This document shows positions 25,379 to 34,323 of a stretch of DNA of 64,000 nucleotides, one piece after another. The notes under the pieces were generated by a model, which ran no database searches, was not told the origin of the DNA, and saw nothing but the letters and a program-made list of their open reading frames with translations. The stretch spans positions 5,485,501 through 5,549,500 of the forward strand of contig NZ_CP108143.1 of NCBI RefSeq assembly GCF_036206005.1, read 5' to 3'. Each line of letters begins with the position of its first letter. Position 1 is the stretch's first letter. The translations under genes were made by a program, and so were the position numbers. The DNA comes from Streptomyces sp. NBC_00178 (GTDB taxonomy: Bacteria; Actinomycetota; Actinomycetes; Streptomycetales; Streptomycetaceae).

Positions 25379-27304
25379 GTGAACCCCACCCCTGCGCCCG
25401 AGGCCGACGGCCCCTTCACCCGCGAGCAGCGAGGACACGAACTGCCGGAGGGCCCGCTCGCCGTCGAGTCGACGACCGTGCCGCGACAGAAGGCGGGTCC
25501 GCACGGGATCCCGCGCGCGGGAGCGGACACCCCGGCGGGTGCCCTCCCGGCGGACCGCTCCTGCCAGGGCGGTACGCCCGAGCACCCGGACCCGCTGGAC
25601 CACCCGGACCCGCTCCGGGCCGCCGACTCGGCGGGCACGGAGAACCTGCTGCGCTGCTGGACCAGGGAGAACGACCTTCCCCGGCCGCTGGGGGCCACCC
25701 TGCGCGTCCCCCTCCCCGCGAGCGGTACGGCCCTGCTCGTCCCGGTCCTCCACTGGTCCCGCACCGGCTGGCACCGCTTCGGCACACCCGTCCTGGAGAA
25801 CGCGCCCGCCGGCACCCCGGGGGTGGACGCCGTCACTGTGGCCGCACTCCTCGGGCGCGAGAGCGAGCGCAGCGCCGGGGTCGACCTGGTGGCCAGGGTC
25901 GCCGACTCCGTGCGGCACACGGCCACCTTCATCGCGGAGCGACGGCGTACACCCGCCGCGTCGTCCGAGGCCGGCCCTTTCCTCGCCGGCGAGCAGTCAC
26001 TCGTCCTCGGCCACCCCCTGCACCCCACACCGAAGAGCCGCGAAGGCCTCTCCGAGTCCGAAGCGGTCCTCTACTCACCCGAGCTGCGCGGCTCCTTCCC
26101 GCTCCACTGGATGGCCGCCGACGACTCCGTACTGGCCACGGACTCGTCCTGGACGAAGGCCGGACGGCCGGTGACCGCCCCGTCGCTCCTCGCCCCCCAC
26201 GCCGAGGGCCTGCGCCTCCCCGAAGGCACCACCGCCCTGCCGCTCCACCCGTGGCAGGCCGCGGAACTCATGCGGCGCCCCGAGGTCACCGCCCTCTGCG
26301 AGAAGGGGCTCCTGCACGACCTCGGTCCGCACGGCGCCCGCTGGCACCCCACGTCCTCGGTGCGCACCGTGTACCGCCCGGGATCCGACCTCATGCTGAA
26401 GCTCTCCCTCGGCGTACGCATCACCAACTCCCGCCGGGAGAACCTCCGCAAGGAGCTCCACCGGGGAGCCGAGGTCCACCGGCTGCTGCGCACCGGGCTG
26501 GCCGACCTGTGGCACGCCGCCCACCCCGGCTTCGACATCGTCAGGGACCCCGCCTGGCTCGCCGTGGACGGCCCGGACGGCACCCCCGTCCCCGGTCTCG
26601 ACGTGATGCTGCGCCACAACCCCTTCGGTCCGTCCGACGACGCGGTGTGCATCGCGGGACTCACCTCACCCCGGCCCGGCCCCGGGCGTCCGGGCACGCA
26701 CTCACGCCTCGCCGACACGGTCTCCTCACTGGCCGTGCGTACCGGCCGGACCACCGGGGCGGTCTGCGCCGAGTGGTTCCTGCGCTACCTCGACCGGGTG
26801 GTCCTCCCCGTCCTCTGGCTGGACGGCCACGCAGGGGTCGCCCTGGAGGCCCATCAGCAGAACACGATCGTGCTTCTCGACGAGGACGGCTGGCCGGTCG
26901 GCGGCAGGTACCGGGACAACCAGGGCTACTACTTCCGTGAGTCCCACCGCGACGCGCTGGAAGCCAGGCTGCCCGGCATCGGGGCCGTCAGCGACACCTT
27001 CGTCTCCGACGCCGTCACGGACGAACGCCTCGCCTACTACCTGGGCATCAACAACGTGTTCGGGCTGATCGGAGCCTTCGGCGCGCAGCGGCTCGCCGAC
27101 GAGCGGCTGCTCCTCGCCGCGTTCCGGCGGTTCCTCGAGAGCACCACGACGCTCGGCTCACCCCTGCCGGCCTACCTGCTCGGCACCCGGCAACTGCGCT
27201 GCAAGGCCAACCTGCTCACGAGGATGCACGGCCTCGACGAACTGGTCGGGCCCGTCGACACCCAGTCCGTCTACGTCACCATCGCCAACCCCCTCCAAAA
27301 CTGA
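25379..27304 (+). CDS. IucA/IucC-family siderophore synthetase (first)
   Basis: 641 residues. NRPS-independent siderophore synthetase that condenses a carboxylic acid such as citrate with an amine through an acyl-adenylate. Conserved motifs: LVLGHPLHPTPKSREG, LPLHPWQAAEL, KLSLGVRITNSRREN and GVALEAHQQNTIVLLD. The N-terminal 90 residues are low-complexity Pro/Glu/His. The GTG start lies 28 bp after the transaminase, preceded by AAGAAAGA, so the genes form one operon. The exact NIS type (citrate prochiral arm) cannot be assigned from motifs alone. Confidence 0.88.
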   Translation: MNPTPAPEADGPFTREQRGHELPEGPLAVESTTVPRQKAGPHGIPRAGADTPAGALPADRSCQGGTPEHPDPLDHPDPLRAADSAGTENLLRCWTRENDLPRPLGATLRVPLPASGTALLVPVLHWSRTGWHRFGTPVLENAPAGTPGVDAVTVAALLGRESERSAGVDLVARVADSVRHTATFIAERRRTPAASSEAGPFLAGEQSLVLGHPLHPTPKSREGLSESEAVLYSPELRGSFPLHWMAADDSVLATDSSWTKAGRPVTAPSLLAPHAEGLRLPEGTTALPLHPWQAAELMRRPEVTALCEKGLLHDLGPHGARWHPTSSVRTVYRPGSDLMLKLSLGVRITNSRRENLRKELHRGAEVHRLLRTGLADLWHAAHPGFDIVRDPAWLAVDGPDGTPVPGLDVMLRHNPFGPSDDAVCIAGLTSPRPGPGRPGTHSRLADTVSSLAVRTGRTTGAVCAEWFLRYLDRVVLPVLWLDGHAGVALEAHQQNTIVLLDEDGWPVGGRYRDNQGYYFRESHRDALEARLPGIGAVSDTFVSDAVTDERLAYYLGINNVFGLIGAFGAQRLADERLLLAAFRRFLESTTTLGSPLPAYLLGTRQLRCKANLLTRMHGLDELVGPVDTQSVYVTIANPLQN

Positions 27305-27345
27305 GAGACATGACCTGCTGAAACGCACGAGAGGAGAGCGTCACC

Positions 27346-28041
27346 GTGCACCACGCCGAAGCGCACACCGGAGACGGCACCGAGGACACCCTCGAACTGC
27401 GGCTCACCGAAGAGCTGCTCGGACTGATCGGTGACGTCTCCCCGCAGACGGACGGACGGGCCGACGCCGCCTCCCTCGTGGGCAGCCCGGACGCGTGGAG
27501 CCCGGCCGCCACGGCCGCCGGACGGTTCCGGCTCGTCACCGTGGAGCCGCGGCGCGACCTTTCCGTCATCAGCCGCTGGATGAACGATCCGGCGGTCGCC
27601 GCCTTCTGGGAACTGGCGGGCCCGGAATCCGTCACCGACGCCCATCTCCGGCGCCAGCTCGAAGGCGACGGCCGCAGCATCCCCTGTCTGGGAGTGCTGG
27701 ACGGCACCCCCATGAGCTACTGGGAGATCTACCGGGCGGACCTGGACCCGCTGGCCCGCCACTATCCCTCCCGCCCCCATGACACGGGCGTCCACCTCCT
27801 CATCGGCGGTGTGGGCAACCGCGGACGGGGCATCGGCTCCGTACTGCTCAGGGCCGTCTCCGACCTCGTGCTCGACAACCGCCCGCTCTGCGCCCGCGTG
27901 GTCGCGGAGCCGGACCTGCGCAACACCCCGTCCGTCGCCGCCTTCCTGAGTGCCGGTTTCCGCTTCTGCGCGGAAGTGGATCTCCCCGACAAGCCGGCCG
28001 CACTCATGATCCGCGACCGGACCCACCGTGATCAGCTGTGA
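27346..28041 (+). CDS. IucB-like N-acyltransferase (GNAT)
   Basis: 231 residues. GNAT-fold acyltransferase of the siderophore IucB/AlcB type. Motifs: MSYWEIYRADLDPLARHY in the core, the CoA loop GNRGRGIGSVLLRAV, and VVAEPDLRNTPSVAAFLSAGF. In aerobactin pathways such enzymes acylate an N-hydroxylated diamine. No hydroxylase gene accompanies it, so either the hydroxylase is encoded elsewhere or this enzyme acylates a free amine. GAGGAGAG precedes the GTG by five bases. It lies between two synthetase genes in the same operon. Confidence 0.86.
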   Translation: MHHAEAHTGDGTEDTLELRLTEELLGLIGDVSPQTDGRADAASLVGSPDAWSPAATAAGRFRLVTVEPRRDLSVISRWMNDPAVAAFWELAGPESVTDAHLRRQLEGDGRSIPCLGVLDGTPMSYWEIYRADLDPLARHYPSRPHDTGVHLLIGGVGNRGRGIGSVLLRAVSDLVLDNRPLCARVVAEPDLRNTPSVAAFLSAGFRFCAEVDLPDKPAALMIRDRTHRDQL

Positions 28042-28101
28042 ACCACTCGCCGCACCGCACAGCCCGCTCGAACCCCATCGGTCCCACCCGGAGGAGTCCC
28101 C

Positions 28102-29946
28102 GTGCCGACATATCCCGCGAGCCCGCACCCGGCGGCGCCCCACACACCGCTCGACACCCCAGAACTCGACCGGACGCGCTGGGAGCGGGTGGCGGCGGCG
28201 CTCCTGGCCAAGATGCTCGGTGAGTTCGCCTACGAGGAGGTCGTCCGGCCCACACCGCAGGAGCACGCGGGCCGGCAGAGCAGCGGCACCTACACCCTGA
28301 CTCTCGACGACGGCGGAACCCTGTCCTTCCACGCCCGGCGGGGCGCCTACGGCAGCTGGCGGGTCGACCCCGCGACGATCCGCGAGGTGAAGGCCGGCGG
28401 AGCCGCGGGCACGCCCTTCCGGGACCCGCTGGGCTTTCTCGCGCGAGGCCGGCACCTCCTCGGTCTCGACGGTGCCACCCTCGCCCACCTCATCCGTGAG
28501 CTGACGGCCACGCTCGTCGCCGACGCCCGCATCGACCGGACCGCGCTCCGTGCGGCCCAGCTGGCCGAACTTCCGTACGCCGAGCTGGAAGGACACCAGA
28601 CCGGGCACCCCTGGCTCGTCGCGAACAAGGGCCGCCTCGGCTTCTCCGCCGCGGACGCCGCGCGCTTCACGCCCGAGGCGCGCTCGGCCACCACGCTGCC
28701 CTGGATCGCCGTCAGCTCGCACATAGCGCAATACCGGGGCGTCGGACGCCTCGCGGCCCCGGACGTCCTCTACGGCCAGGAACTGGACCCTGAGGTCAGG
28801 GACTCCTTCGCCACGATTCTGCGCGGCCGCGGCCTGGACCCCGGGGACTACCTGTTCCTGCCCGTGCATCCGTGGCAGTGGGACGAATGGATCGTCCCGC
28901 TCTTCGCGCCGGCCATCGCGGAGGGTGCCGTGGTGCCGCTGCACGCCGACGACGACCTCCGCCTGCCGCAGCAGTCCATCCGCACCTTCACCAACGTCGG
29001 CCGGCCCGACCGCCACACGGTCAAGCTGCCGCTCTCGATCCTCAACACCCTCGTCTGGCGGGGCCTGCCCACGGAACGCACCCTCGCCGCCCCGGCCGTC
29101 ACCGCCTGGGTCCAGGGGTTGTGCGAGGGCGACCCTTTCCTCCGCGACACCTGCCGGGTCGTCCTGCTCGGAGAGGTGGCCTCCGTGACCGTGGAGCATC
29201 CGCTCTACGACCGCCTCCCCGAGTCGCCGTACCAGTTCAAGGAGATCCTCGGCGCGATCTGGCGCGAGCCCCTGCAGCCACGGCTGGCGGCCGGGGAGCG
29301 CGGCCGCACGCTGGCCTCGCTGCTGCTCACCGACCCGGACGGCCGCGCGTTCACCGCCGAACTCGTCGCCCGCTCGGGGCTGACCCCGGTGGCCTGGCTC
29401 ACCCGGCTGTTCGCCGCGCTGCTGCCTCCGCTGCTGCACTTCCTCTACCGCTACGGCACGGTGTTCTCCCCGCACGGCGAGAACGCCATCGTGGTCTTCG
29501 ACGAGAACGACGTACCCGTACGCCTGGCCATCAAGGACTTCGTCGACGACGTGAACGTCAGCGCGCGGCGGCTGCCCGAACTCGACACGATGCCGCCGCA
29601 CGTCCGGGAGATCCTGCTCACCGAGGAACCCGCCTTCCTCACCCAGTTCATCCACTCGGGTCTCCTCGTGGGCGTCTTCCGCTTCCTGTCCCCGCTCTGC
29701 GAGGAACAACTCGACGTTCCGGAGGACGAATTCTGGTCACTCGTCCGGGCCGAGATCCTGCGGCACCATGCCCGCTTCCCCGAGCTCAAGGAGCGCTTCG
29801 AGATCTTCGACATGCTGACGCCGACGATCGAGCGGCTGTGCCTCAACCGCAACCGTCTGCATCTGGACGGCTACCGGGACCGGCCGCAGCGCCCGCACGC
29901 CGCGGTGCACGGGATCGTCGACAACCCGCTCCACCCGTCCGCGTGA
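28102..29946 (+). CDS. IucA/IucC-family siderophore synthetase (second)
   Basis: 614 residues. Second NIS synthetase. Motifs: EGHQTGHPWLVANKGRLGFS, PVHPWQWDEW, KLPLSILNTLVWRG, SPHGENAIVVFDEND and AIKDFVDDVNVS with the catalytic acid-rich loop. It differs clearly from the first synthetase, so the two probably act in sequence on either side of the acid core. GGAGGAG is six bases before the GTG. It ends 50 bp before the helicase gene. No iron-siderophore importer or exporter follows. Confidence 0.88.
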   Translation: MPTYPASPHPAAPHTPLDTPELDRTRWERVAAALLAKMLGEFAYEEVVRPTPQEHAGRQSSGTYTLTLDDGGTLSFHARRGAYGSWRVDPATIREVKAGGAAGTPFRDPLGFLARGRHLLGLDGATLAHLIRELTATLVADARIDRTALRAAQLAELPYAELEGHQTGHPWLVANKGRLGFSAADAARFTPEARSATTLPWIAVSSHIAQYRGVGRLAAPDVLYGQELDPEVRDSFATILRGRGLDPGDYLFLPVHPWQWDEWIVPLFAPAIAEGAVVPLHADDDLRLPQQSIRTFTNVGRPDRHTVKLPLSILNTLVWRGLPTERTLAAPAVTAWVQGLCEGDPFLRDTCRVVLLGEVASVTVEHPLYDRLPESPYQFKEILGAIWREPLQPRLAAGERGRTLASLLLTDPDGRAFTAELVARSGLTPVAWLTRLFAALLPPLLHFLYRYGTVFSPHGENAIVVFDENDVPVRLAIKDFVDDVNVSARRLPELDTMPPHVREILLTEEPAFLTQFIHSGLLVGVFRFLSPLCEEQLDVPEDEFWSLVRAEILRHHARFPELKERFEIFDMLTPTIERLCLNRNRLHLDGYRDRPQRPHAAVHGIVDNPLHPSA

Positions 29947-29996
29947 GTCCGGGAGTGAGCGCCGTTGTCGGTGGCGCGCCGTAGGGTGGACGCGCT

Positions 29997-31964
29997 ATGA
30001 CGAAGCCATCTCTCCCCGAGCTCCTCCACGCCGCCGTCGCCGCCGTCGGCGGTACGGAACGGCCCGGCCAGGTCTCCATGGCCGAGGCCGTGGCCGAGGC
30101 GGTCGACGACAACGCCCACCTGCTCGTCCAGGCCGGTACCGGCACGGGCAAGTCCCTCGGCTACCTCGTGCCGGCGCTGGCCCACGGCGAGCGTGTCGTG
30201 GTGGCCACGGCGACGCTGGCCCTCCAGCGCCAGCTGGTGGAGCGGGACCTTCCGCGTACGGTCGACGCACTGCATCCGCTGCTGCGCCGCCGCCCCCAGT
30301 TCGCGATGCTCAAGGGCCGGTCGAACTACCTCTGCCTGCACCGGCTCCACGAGGGCGTGCCCCAGGACGAGGAGGAGGGCCTCTTCGACCAGTTCGAGGC
30401 GGCAGCGCCGTCGAGCAAGCTCGGTCAGGACCTGCTGCGGCTGCGCGACTGGGCGGACGAGACGGAGAGCGGGGACCGGGACGACCTGACGCCAGGTGTC
30501 TCGGACCGGGCCTGGGCGCAGATCTCGGTCTCCTCACGGGAGTGCCTGGGTGCGACGAAGTGTGCGTACGGTGCCGAGTGCTTCGCGGAGAGCGCCCGTG
30601 AGCGGGCCAAGCTCGCCGACGTCGTCGTCACCAACCACGCCCTCCTCGCCATCGACGCCATCGAGGGTGCCCCCGTACTCCCGAAGCACGAGGTGCTGAT
30701 CGTCGACGAGGCCCACGAGCTCGTCTCGCGGGTCACGGGCGTGGCCACCGGTGAACTCACCCCGGGGCAGGTCAACCGTGCGGTGCGCCGCGCGGCCAAG
30801 CTGGTCAACGAGAAGGCGGCCGACGCCCTGCTGACCGCCTCCGAGGGATTCGAGCGCGTCATGGAACTGGCGCTCCCGGGACGTCTGGAAGAGGTGCCGG
30901 AGGATCTCGGCTACGCCCTGATGGCCCTGCGTGACGCCGCGCGTACGGTGATCTCCGCCCTCGGCGGCACCCGGGACAAGTCCGTCCAGGACGAGGACGC
31001 GGTGCGCAAGCAGGCCATGGCGTCGGTCGAGTCGATCCACGGCGTCGCGGAGCGCATCACCCAGGGCTCCGAGTGGGACGTCGTCTGGTACGAGCGCCAC
31101 GACCGATTCGGTGCATCCGTGCGTGTCGCGCCGCTGTCGGTGTCCGGGCTGCTGCGCGAGAAGCTCTTCGCGGACCGCTCGGTGATCCTGACGTCGGCCA
31201 CGCTCAAGCTCGGCGGCGACTTCAACGGGGTCGGGGCATCGCTGGGACTCGCGCCCGAGGGGACCGCGGGCGAGGACATCCCCCAGTGGAAGGGACTCGA
31301 CGTCGGTTCGCCGTTCGACTACCCGAAGCAGGGCATCCTGTACGTCGCGCGCCATCTGGCCACGCCCGGGCGGGAGGGCTCCCGCACCGACATGCTCGAC
31401 GAACTGGCCGAGCTGGTGGAGGCCGCGGGTGGCCGGACGCTGGGCCTGTTCTCGTCGATGCGGGCCGCGCAGGCCGCGGCCGAGGAACTGCGTGGCCGGC
31501 AGGACAAGCCGATCCTGCTCCAGGGCGAGGAGACGCTCGGAGAGCTGATCAAGAACTTCGCCGCGGATCCCGAGACCTGTCTCTTCGGGACGCTCTCGCT
31601 CTGGCAGGGAGTCGATGTGCCCGGTCCGAGCTGCCAGCTCGTGATCATGGACCGGATTCCGTTCCCGCGTCCGGACGATCCGCTGATGAGCGCGCGGCAG
31701 AAGGCGGTGGAAGAAGCCGGCGGCAACGGCTTCATGGCGGTGGCGGCGACCCATGCCGCCCTGCTGATGGCCCAGGGTGCGGGGCGTCTGGTGCGCGCCA
31801 TGGGGGACAAGGGCGTGGTCGCGGTGCTCGACCCCCGTCTGGCCAACGCCCGGTACGGGAGCTACCTCCGGGCCTCGCTGCCTGACTTCTGGTACACGAC
31901 GGACCGTAATCAGGCCCGGCGCTCGCTGGCCGCGATCGACGCCGCTGCGAGGACGGCGGAGTGA
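29997..31964 (+). CDS. DinG/XPD-type ATP-dependent DNA helicase
   Basis: 655 residues. Superfamily 2 5'-to-3' helicase with an iron-sulfur domain. Walker A is AGTGTGKS (46-53) and the DEAH box is at 237-240. Four cysteines fit the XPD cluster: Cys113, Cys183, Cys189 and Cys195. Motif IV-VI landmarks include LFSSMRAAQAAAEEL, LWQGVDVPG and QGAGRLVRA. It probably unwinds damaged or structured DNA, fitting its position next to lexA. A TAGGGT sequence lies nine bases upstream of the ATG and may be the -10 of a very short-leader promoter. Confidence 0.9.
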   Translation: MTKPSLPELLHAAVAAVGGTERPGQVSMAEAVAEAVDDNAHLLVQAGTGTGKSLGYLVPALAHGERVVVATATLALQRQLVERDLPRTVDALHPLLRRRPQFAMLKGRSNYLCLHRLHEGVPQDEEEGLFDQFEAAAPSSKLGQDLLRLRDWADETESGDRDDLTPGVSDRAWAQISVSSRECLGATKCAYGAECFAESARERAKLADVVVTNHALLAIDAIEGAPVLPKHEVLIVDEAHELVSRVTGVATGELTPGQVNRAVRRAAKLVNEKAADALLTASEGFERVMELALPGRLEEVPEDLGYALMALRDAARTVISALGGTRDKSVQDEDAVRKQAMASVESIHGVAERITQGSEWDVVWYERHDRFGASVRVAPLSVSGLLREKLFADRSVILTSATLKLGGDFNGVGASLGLAPEGTAGEDIPQWKGLDVGSPFDYPKQGILYVARHLATPGREGSRTDMLDELAELVEAAGGRTLGLFSSMRAAQAAAEELRGRQDKPILLQGEETLGELIKNFAADPETCLFGTLSLWQGVDVPGPSCQLVIMDRIPFPRPDDPLMSARQKAVEEAGGNGFMAVAATHAALLMAQGAGRLVRAMGDKGVVAVLDPRLANARYGSYLRASLPDFWYTTDRNQARRSLAAIDAAARTAE

Positions 31965-32140
31965 GAGCTGGGTGAGGACCGGGCCAGGACTGCACGGGCG
32001 AGGACTGCGGGAGCGAGGGCTGGGGGTGAGCGGGTCGACCGCCCTCACCTGACCAGCGACGCGCGTCGGTGCTCAGCCCCTTCGGATCGGCAACCATGAC
32101 CGGGTGCGGGCAGCTCGACCTGCGTAGGGAGACATCACCC

Positions 32141-32201
32141 GGGTGTGCGCCACCTCTTCTCGCACGGTGGCGAAGAGGTCCGCGCGCATGGGCGCACACC
32201 C
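32141..32201. ncRNA. Candidate structured RNA or cruciform
   Basis: An outer stem pairs 32141-32151 with 32191-32201 (GGGTGTGCGCC type, 11 bp). An inner stem pairs 32152-32159 with 32172-32179 (ACCTCTTC with GAAGAGGT, 8 bp), leaving a 12-nt loop and an unpaired right side. It lies where no coding use is evident, with a perfect terminator hairpin 56 bp further on in the plus direction. It could be a small RNA or simply a complex terminator. The helices are seen; the role is inference. Confidence 0.35.
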
Positions 32202-32256
32202 CCTGCTGGGCGCTTCTCCTGCCGTACACGGTCATGCGCTGCGTCCGGACGTGCCA

Positions 32257-32290
32257 GGGCCCCGGGATCGGCGCAGGGATCCCGGGGCCC
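32257..32290. terminator. Hairpin downstream of lexA
   Basis: A 13-bp perfect stem, arms 32257-32269 and 32278-32290, with an 8-nt loop, lies 19 bp beyond the lexA stop. It should end lexA transcription and could also serve plus-strand transcripts. Confidence 0.85.
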
Positions 32291-32308
32291 GATCCGGACC
32301 AGCGGGCC

Positions 32309-33106
32309 TCACACCCGCCGCAGTACCGCCACGACCTTGCCCAGGATCGTCGCCTCGTCGCCGGGGATGGGCTGGTAGGCCGAGTTGTGCGGGAGCAGCC
32401 ACACATGGCCGTCCTCGCGCTTGAAGCGCTTGACGGTGGCCTCGCCGTCGAGCATGGCCGCCACGATGTCGCCGTTCTCCGCCACGGGCTGACGTCGGAC
32501 CGTTACCCAGTCACCGTCCATGATCGCCGCTTCGATCATCGAGTCGCCGACGACCTTCAGCACGAAGAGCTCACCGTCACCGACGAGCTGGCGGGGGAGC
32601 GGGAAGACGTCCTCGACGGACTCCTCGGCCAGGATCGGCCCACCCGCCGCGATCCGGCCGACCAGCGGCACGTAGGACGCGGCCGGCTTGCCGGTGGTGT
32701 CGGTGGGCTGGTTGCTGGGCTGGTCCGAGCCCCGGACCTCGTAGGCGCGCGGCCTGTGGGGGTCGCGGCGCAGGAAGCCCTTGCGCTCCAGTGCCATCAG
32801 CTGGTGGGCGACCGACGACGTGCTGGACAGGCCCACCGCCTGGCCGATCTCCCGCATCGACGGGGGATAGCCCCGCCGCTGCACGGAATCCCGGATCACC
32901 TCGATCACACGCCGCTGCCGGTCCGTGAGCCCGGAACTGTCCGCCCGGATCCCGGGTGGGCGGCCGGGCAAGGAGCGTGCGGGCCGCGAGGGCTCGGGCC
33001 CCTCCGTGTTCATGACTGCGTCATTCATGGCATGCACCGGCTCAAGTCGGCTCTGGGAGCGGTGGTCCTGGGCAGTGATGGCGGCACTGTCTGCGGTGGT
33101 GGTCAC
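32309..33106 (-). CDS. lexA: SOS repressor LexA
   Basis: 265 residues from a GTG. After an unusually long disordered N-terminus (about 55 residues) comes the winged helix LTDRQRRVIEVIRDSV...PPSMREIGQAVGLSS. The latent protease has the cleavage pair Ala154-Gly155, catalytic Ser189 in VVGDSMIEA and Lys226 in GEATVKRFKRE. It represses DNA-repair genes until RecA triggers self-cleavage. AGAGGGGCC precedes the GTG. An operator-like site lies 62-77 bp upstream, so the gene should repress itself. Confidence 0.95.
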   Translation of the reverse strand: MTTTADSAAITAQDHRSQSRLEPVHAMNDAVMNTEGPEPSRPARSLPGRPPGIRADSSGLTDRQRRVIEVIRDSVQRRGYPPSMREIGQAVGLSSTSSVAHQLMALERKGFLRRDPHRPRAYEVRGSDQPSNQPTDTTGKPAASYVPLVGRIAAGGPILAEESVEDVFPLPRQLVGDGELFVLKVVGDSMIEAAIMDGDWVTVRRQPVAENGDIVAAMLDGEATVKRFKREDGHVWLLPHNSAYQPIPGDEATILGKVVAVLRRV

Positions 33107-33167
33107 GTCGGCCCCTCTCGAATGGTCTCCCTAGTTAGGCAACGGTAGTAGCTTTCGAAAGGTTGCG

Positions 33168-33183
33168 CCAAACACACGTTCGA
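33168..33183. promoter_or_regulatory. LexA operator (SOS box)
   Basis: CAAAC-ACAC-GTTCGA matches the actinobacterial SOS box CGAAC-N4-GTTCG with one mismatch in the left arm. It lies upstream of the divergent lexA gene, as expected for autoregulation. Confidence 0.7.
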
Positions 33184-33503
33184 GTGAAAAACAAATAAAG
33201 GGCTGCCCTGTGCCTACCGAGAGGTGTATGAGCTGACTCGACGAGCCGGGGCCGAGTCGCGGCTCAGGGGGTCCACGCTAGCGGTCCAGCGGGCCGGCAG
33301 GGCGTCCGGGGGTGCGGCCGGGGGTGTCCGCGGGGCGTGGCGGTGCGGGTCCCGTACCGGGCTCCAGGTGCTTTCCGCCGCCCTCCGTGGCACGCCCCGC
33401 AGCCCCGGCCGCCGGGCGGTTCCCGTACCCTCGTGCCGGGTCGTAGGCTGCCTGCCGACCACTGGGGGCGCGCGACACGCGCTCGGCGTGGGAGTGAAGC
33501 CAA

Positions 33504-33519
33504 ACCCAAGATGTAGTGG
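33504..33519 (+). promoter_or_regulatory. NrdR box 1
   Basis: The 16-base sequence ending AAGATGTAGTGG agrees at 12 of 16 positions with the NrdR-box pattern acaCwAtATaTwGtgt. Its TAGTGG core is exactly 31 bp from that of box 2. Confidence 0.6.
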
Positions 33520-33534
33520 TTGGATTGTCATCGC

Positions 33535-33550
33535 CGCCCACAAGTAGTGG
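33535..33550 (+). promoter_or_regulatory. NrdR box 2
   Basis: A weaker box sharing AAGTAGTGG with box 1. The 31-bp centre spacing (three helical turns) is the typical arrangement for NrdR, which binds paired boxes in ribonucleotide reductase promoters. Confidence 0.55.
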
Positions 33551-33660
33551 TCCCCGGTCCGACCGGGTCGAGTTCATCGCCTATGCTTGGGGCTGTCATC
33601 GAGGGCCCGTGACGGGCCCCCGAGGCCATTCAGTCGTGCCGTGAGGGAGGGTTGGGAGAC

Positions 33661-34176
33661 ATGCACTGCCCCTTCTGCAGGCACCCCGACAGCCGGGTCG
33701 TCGACAGCCGTACGACGGACGACGGGACGTCGATCCGACGGCGCCGCCAGTGCCCCGACTGCTCCCGTCGCTTCACGACGGTGGAGACCTGTTCGCTGAT
33801 GGTGGTGAAGCGCAGCGGGGTGACCGAGCCCTTCAGCCGCACCAAGGTCATTTCGGGCGTCCGCAAGGCGTGCCAGGGCCGCCCCGTCACCGAGGACGCG
33901 CTGGCGAAGCTCGGCCAGCGGGTCGAGGAGGCGGTACGGGCCACGGGCAGCGCCGAGCTGACGACGCACGACGTGGGTCTGGCCATACTCGGCCCGCTGC
34001 AGGAGCTCGACCTCGTCGCGTATCTGCGTTTCGCGTCCGTGTACCGGGCGTTCGACTCCCTCGAGGACTTCGAGGCCGCCATCGCGGAACTCCGCGAGGA
34101 GCGGCCCCCCGCGGCGCAGTGCGGGAGCGGTGGGACCCCCGGGGTCCCCGTGCCCGCAGCTGTCGCCGCCGACTGA
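33661..34176 (+). CDS. nrdR: Ribonucleotide reductase repressor NrdR
   Basis: 171 residues. Zinc ribbon Cys3, Cys6, Cys31, Cys34 (HCPFC and QCPDC) followed by an ATP-cone (VVKRSGVTEPFSRTKVISGVRKAC). It senses dATP/ATP and represses ribonucleotide reductase genes. The ATG at 33661 gives the standard N-terminus; a TTG at 33652 would add three residues. GAGGGAGGG lies ten bases ahead. It is followed at 147 bp by nrdJ, and paired NrdR boxes lie about 110-150 bp upstream, consistent with autoregulation of nrdRJ. Confidence 0.96.
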   Translation: MHCPFCRHPDSRVVDSRTTDDGTSIRRRRQCPDCSRRFTTVETCSLMVVKRSGVTEPFSRTKVISGVRKACQGRPVTEDALAKLGQRVEEAVRATGSAELTTHDVGLAILGPLQELDLVAYLRFASVYRAFDSLEDFEAAIAELREERPPAAQCGSGGTPGVPVPAAVAAD

Positions 34177-34323
34177 TCACCGAGCCGGGCCGGGCAACCG
34201 GCGACCGGCGGCACCAGACCTGTTCCGGGGCGCTGTGCGTGGCGTCCGGAGCATCAGACACAGACTGTGCCCTGGGAAGAACTGGGCACTTCAGGGCGTT
34301 TTTGCCCACATATGGGAGGCGGC

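Larger units (their letters stand above)
31965..32308. other. 344-bp convergent intergenic region
   Basis: Lies between the helicase and lexA stop codons and has no gene. It holds a purine-rich degenerate stretch just after the helicase, a long multi-arm inverted repeat (32141-32201) and the lexA terminator (32257-32290). The first two are described separately. Confidence 0.6.
33107..33660. other. Divergent control region of lexA and nrdRJ
   Basis: 554 bp with no gene. The lexA side holds the LexA operator, a 10-bp palindrome CTTTCGAAAG at 33152-33161 and an AT-rich patch AAAAACAAATAAAG near 33187. The middle (33240-33440) is very GC-rich and featureless. The nrdR side has two NrdR boxes and a TATGCT -10 candidate at 33582-33587. 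Confidence 0.65.

Noticed and set aside
33551..33660. Cobalamin riboswitch in front of nrdRJ
   Set aside because: The leader is short and lacks the conserved B12-box GCCACTG; NrdR boxes explain control better.
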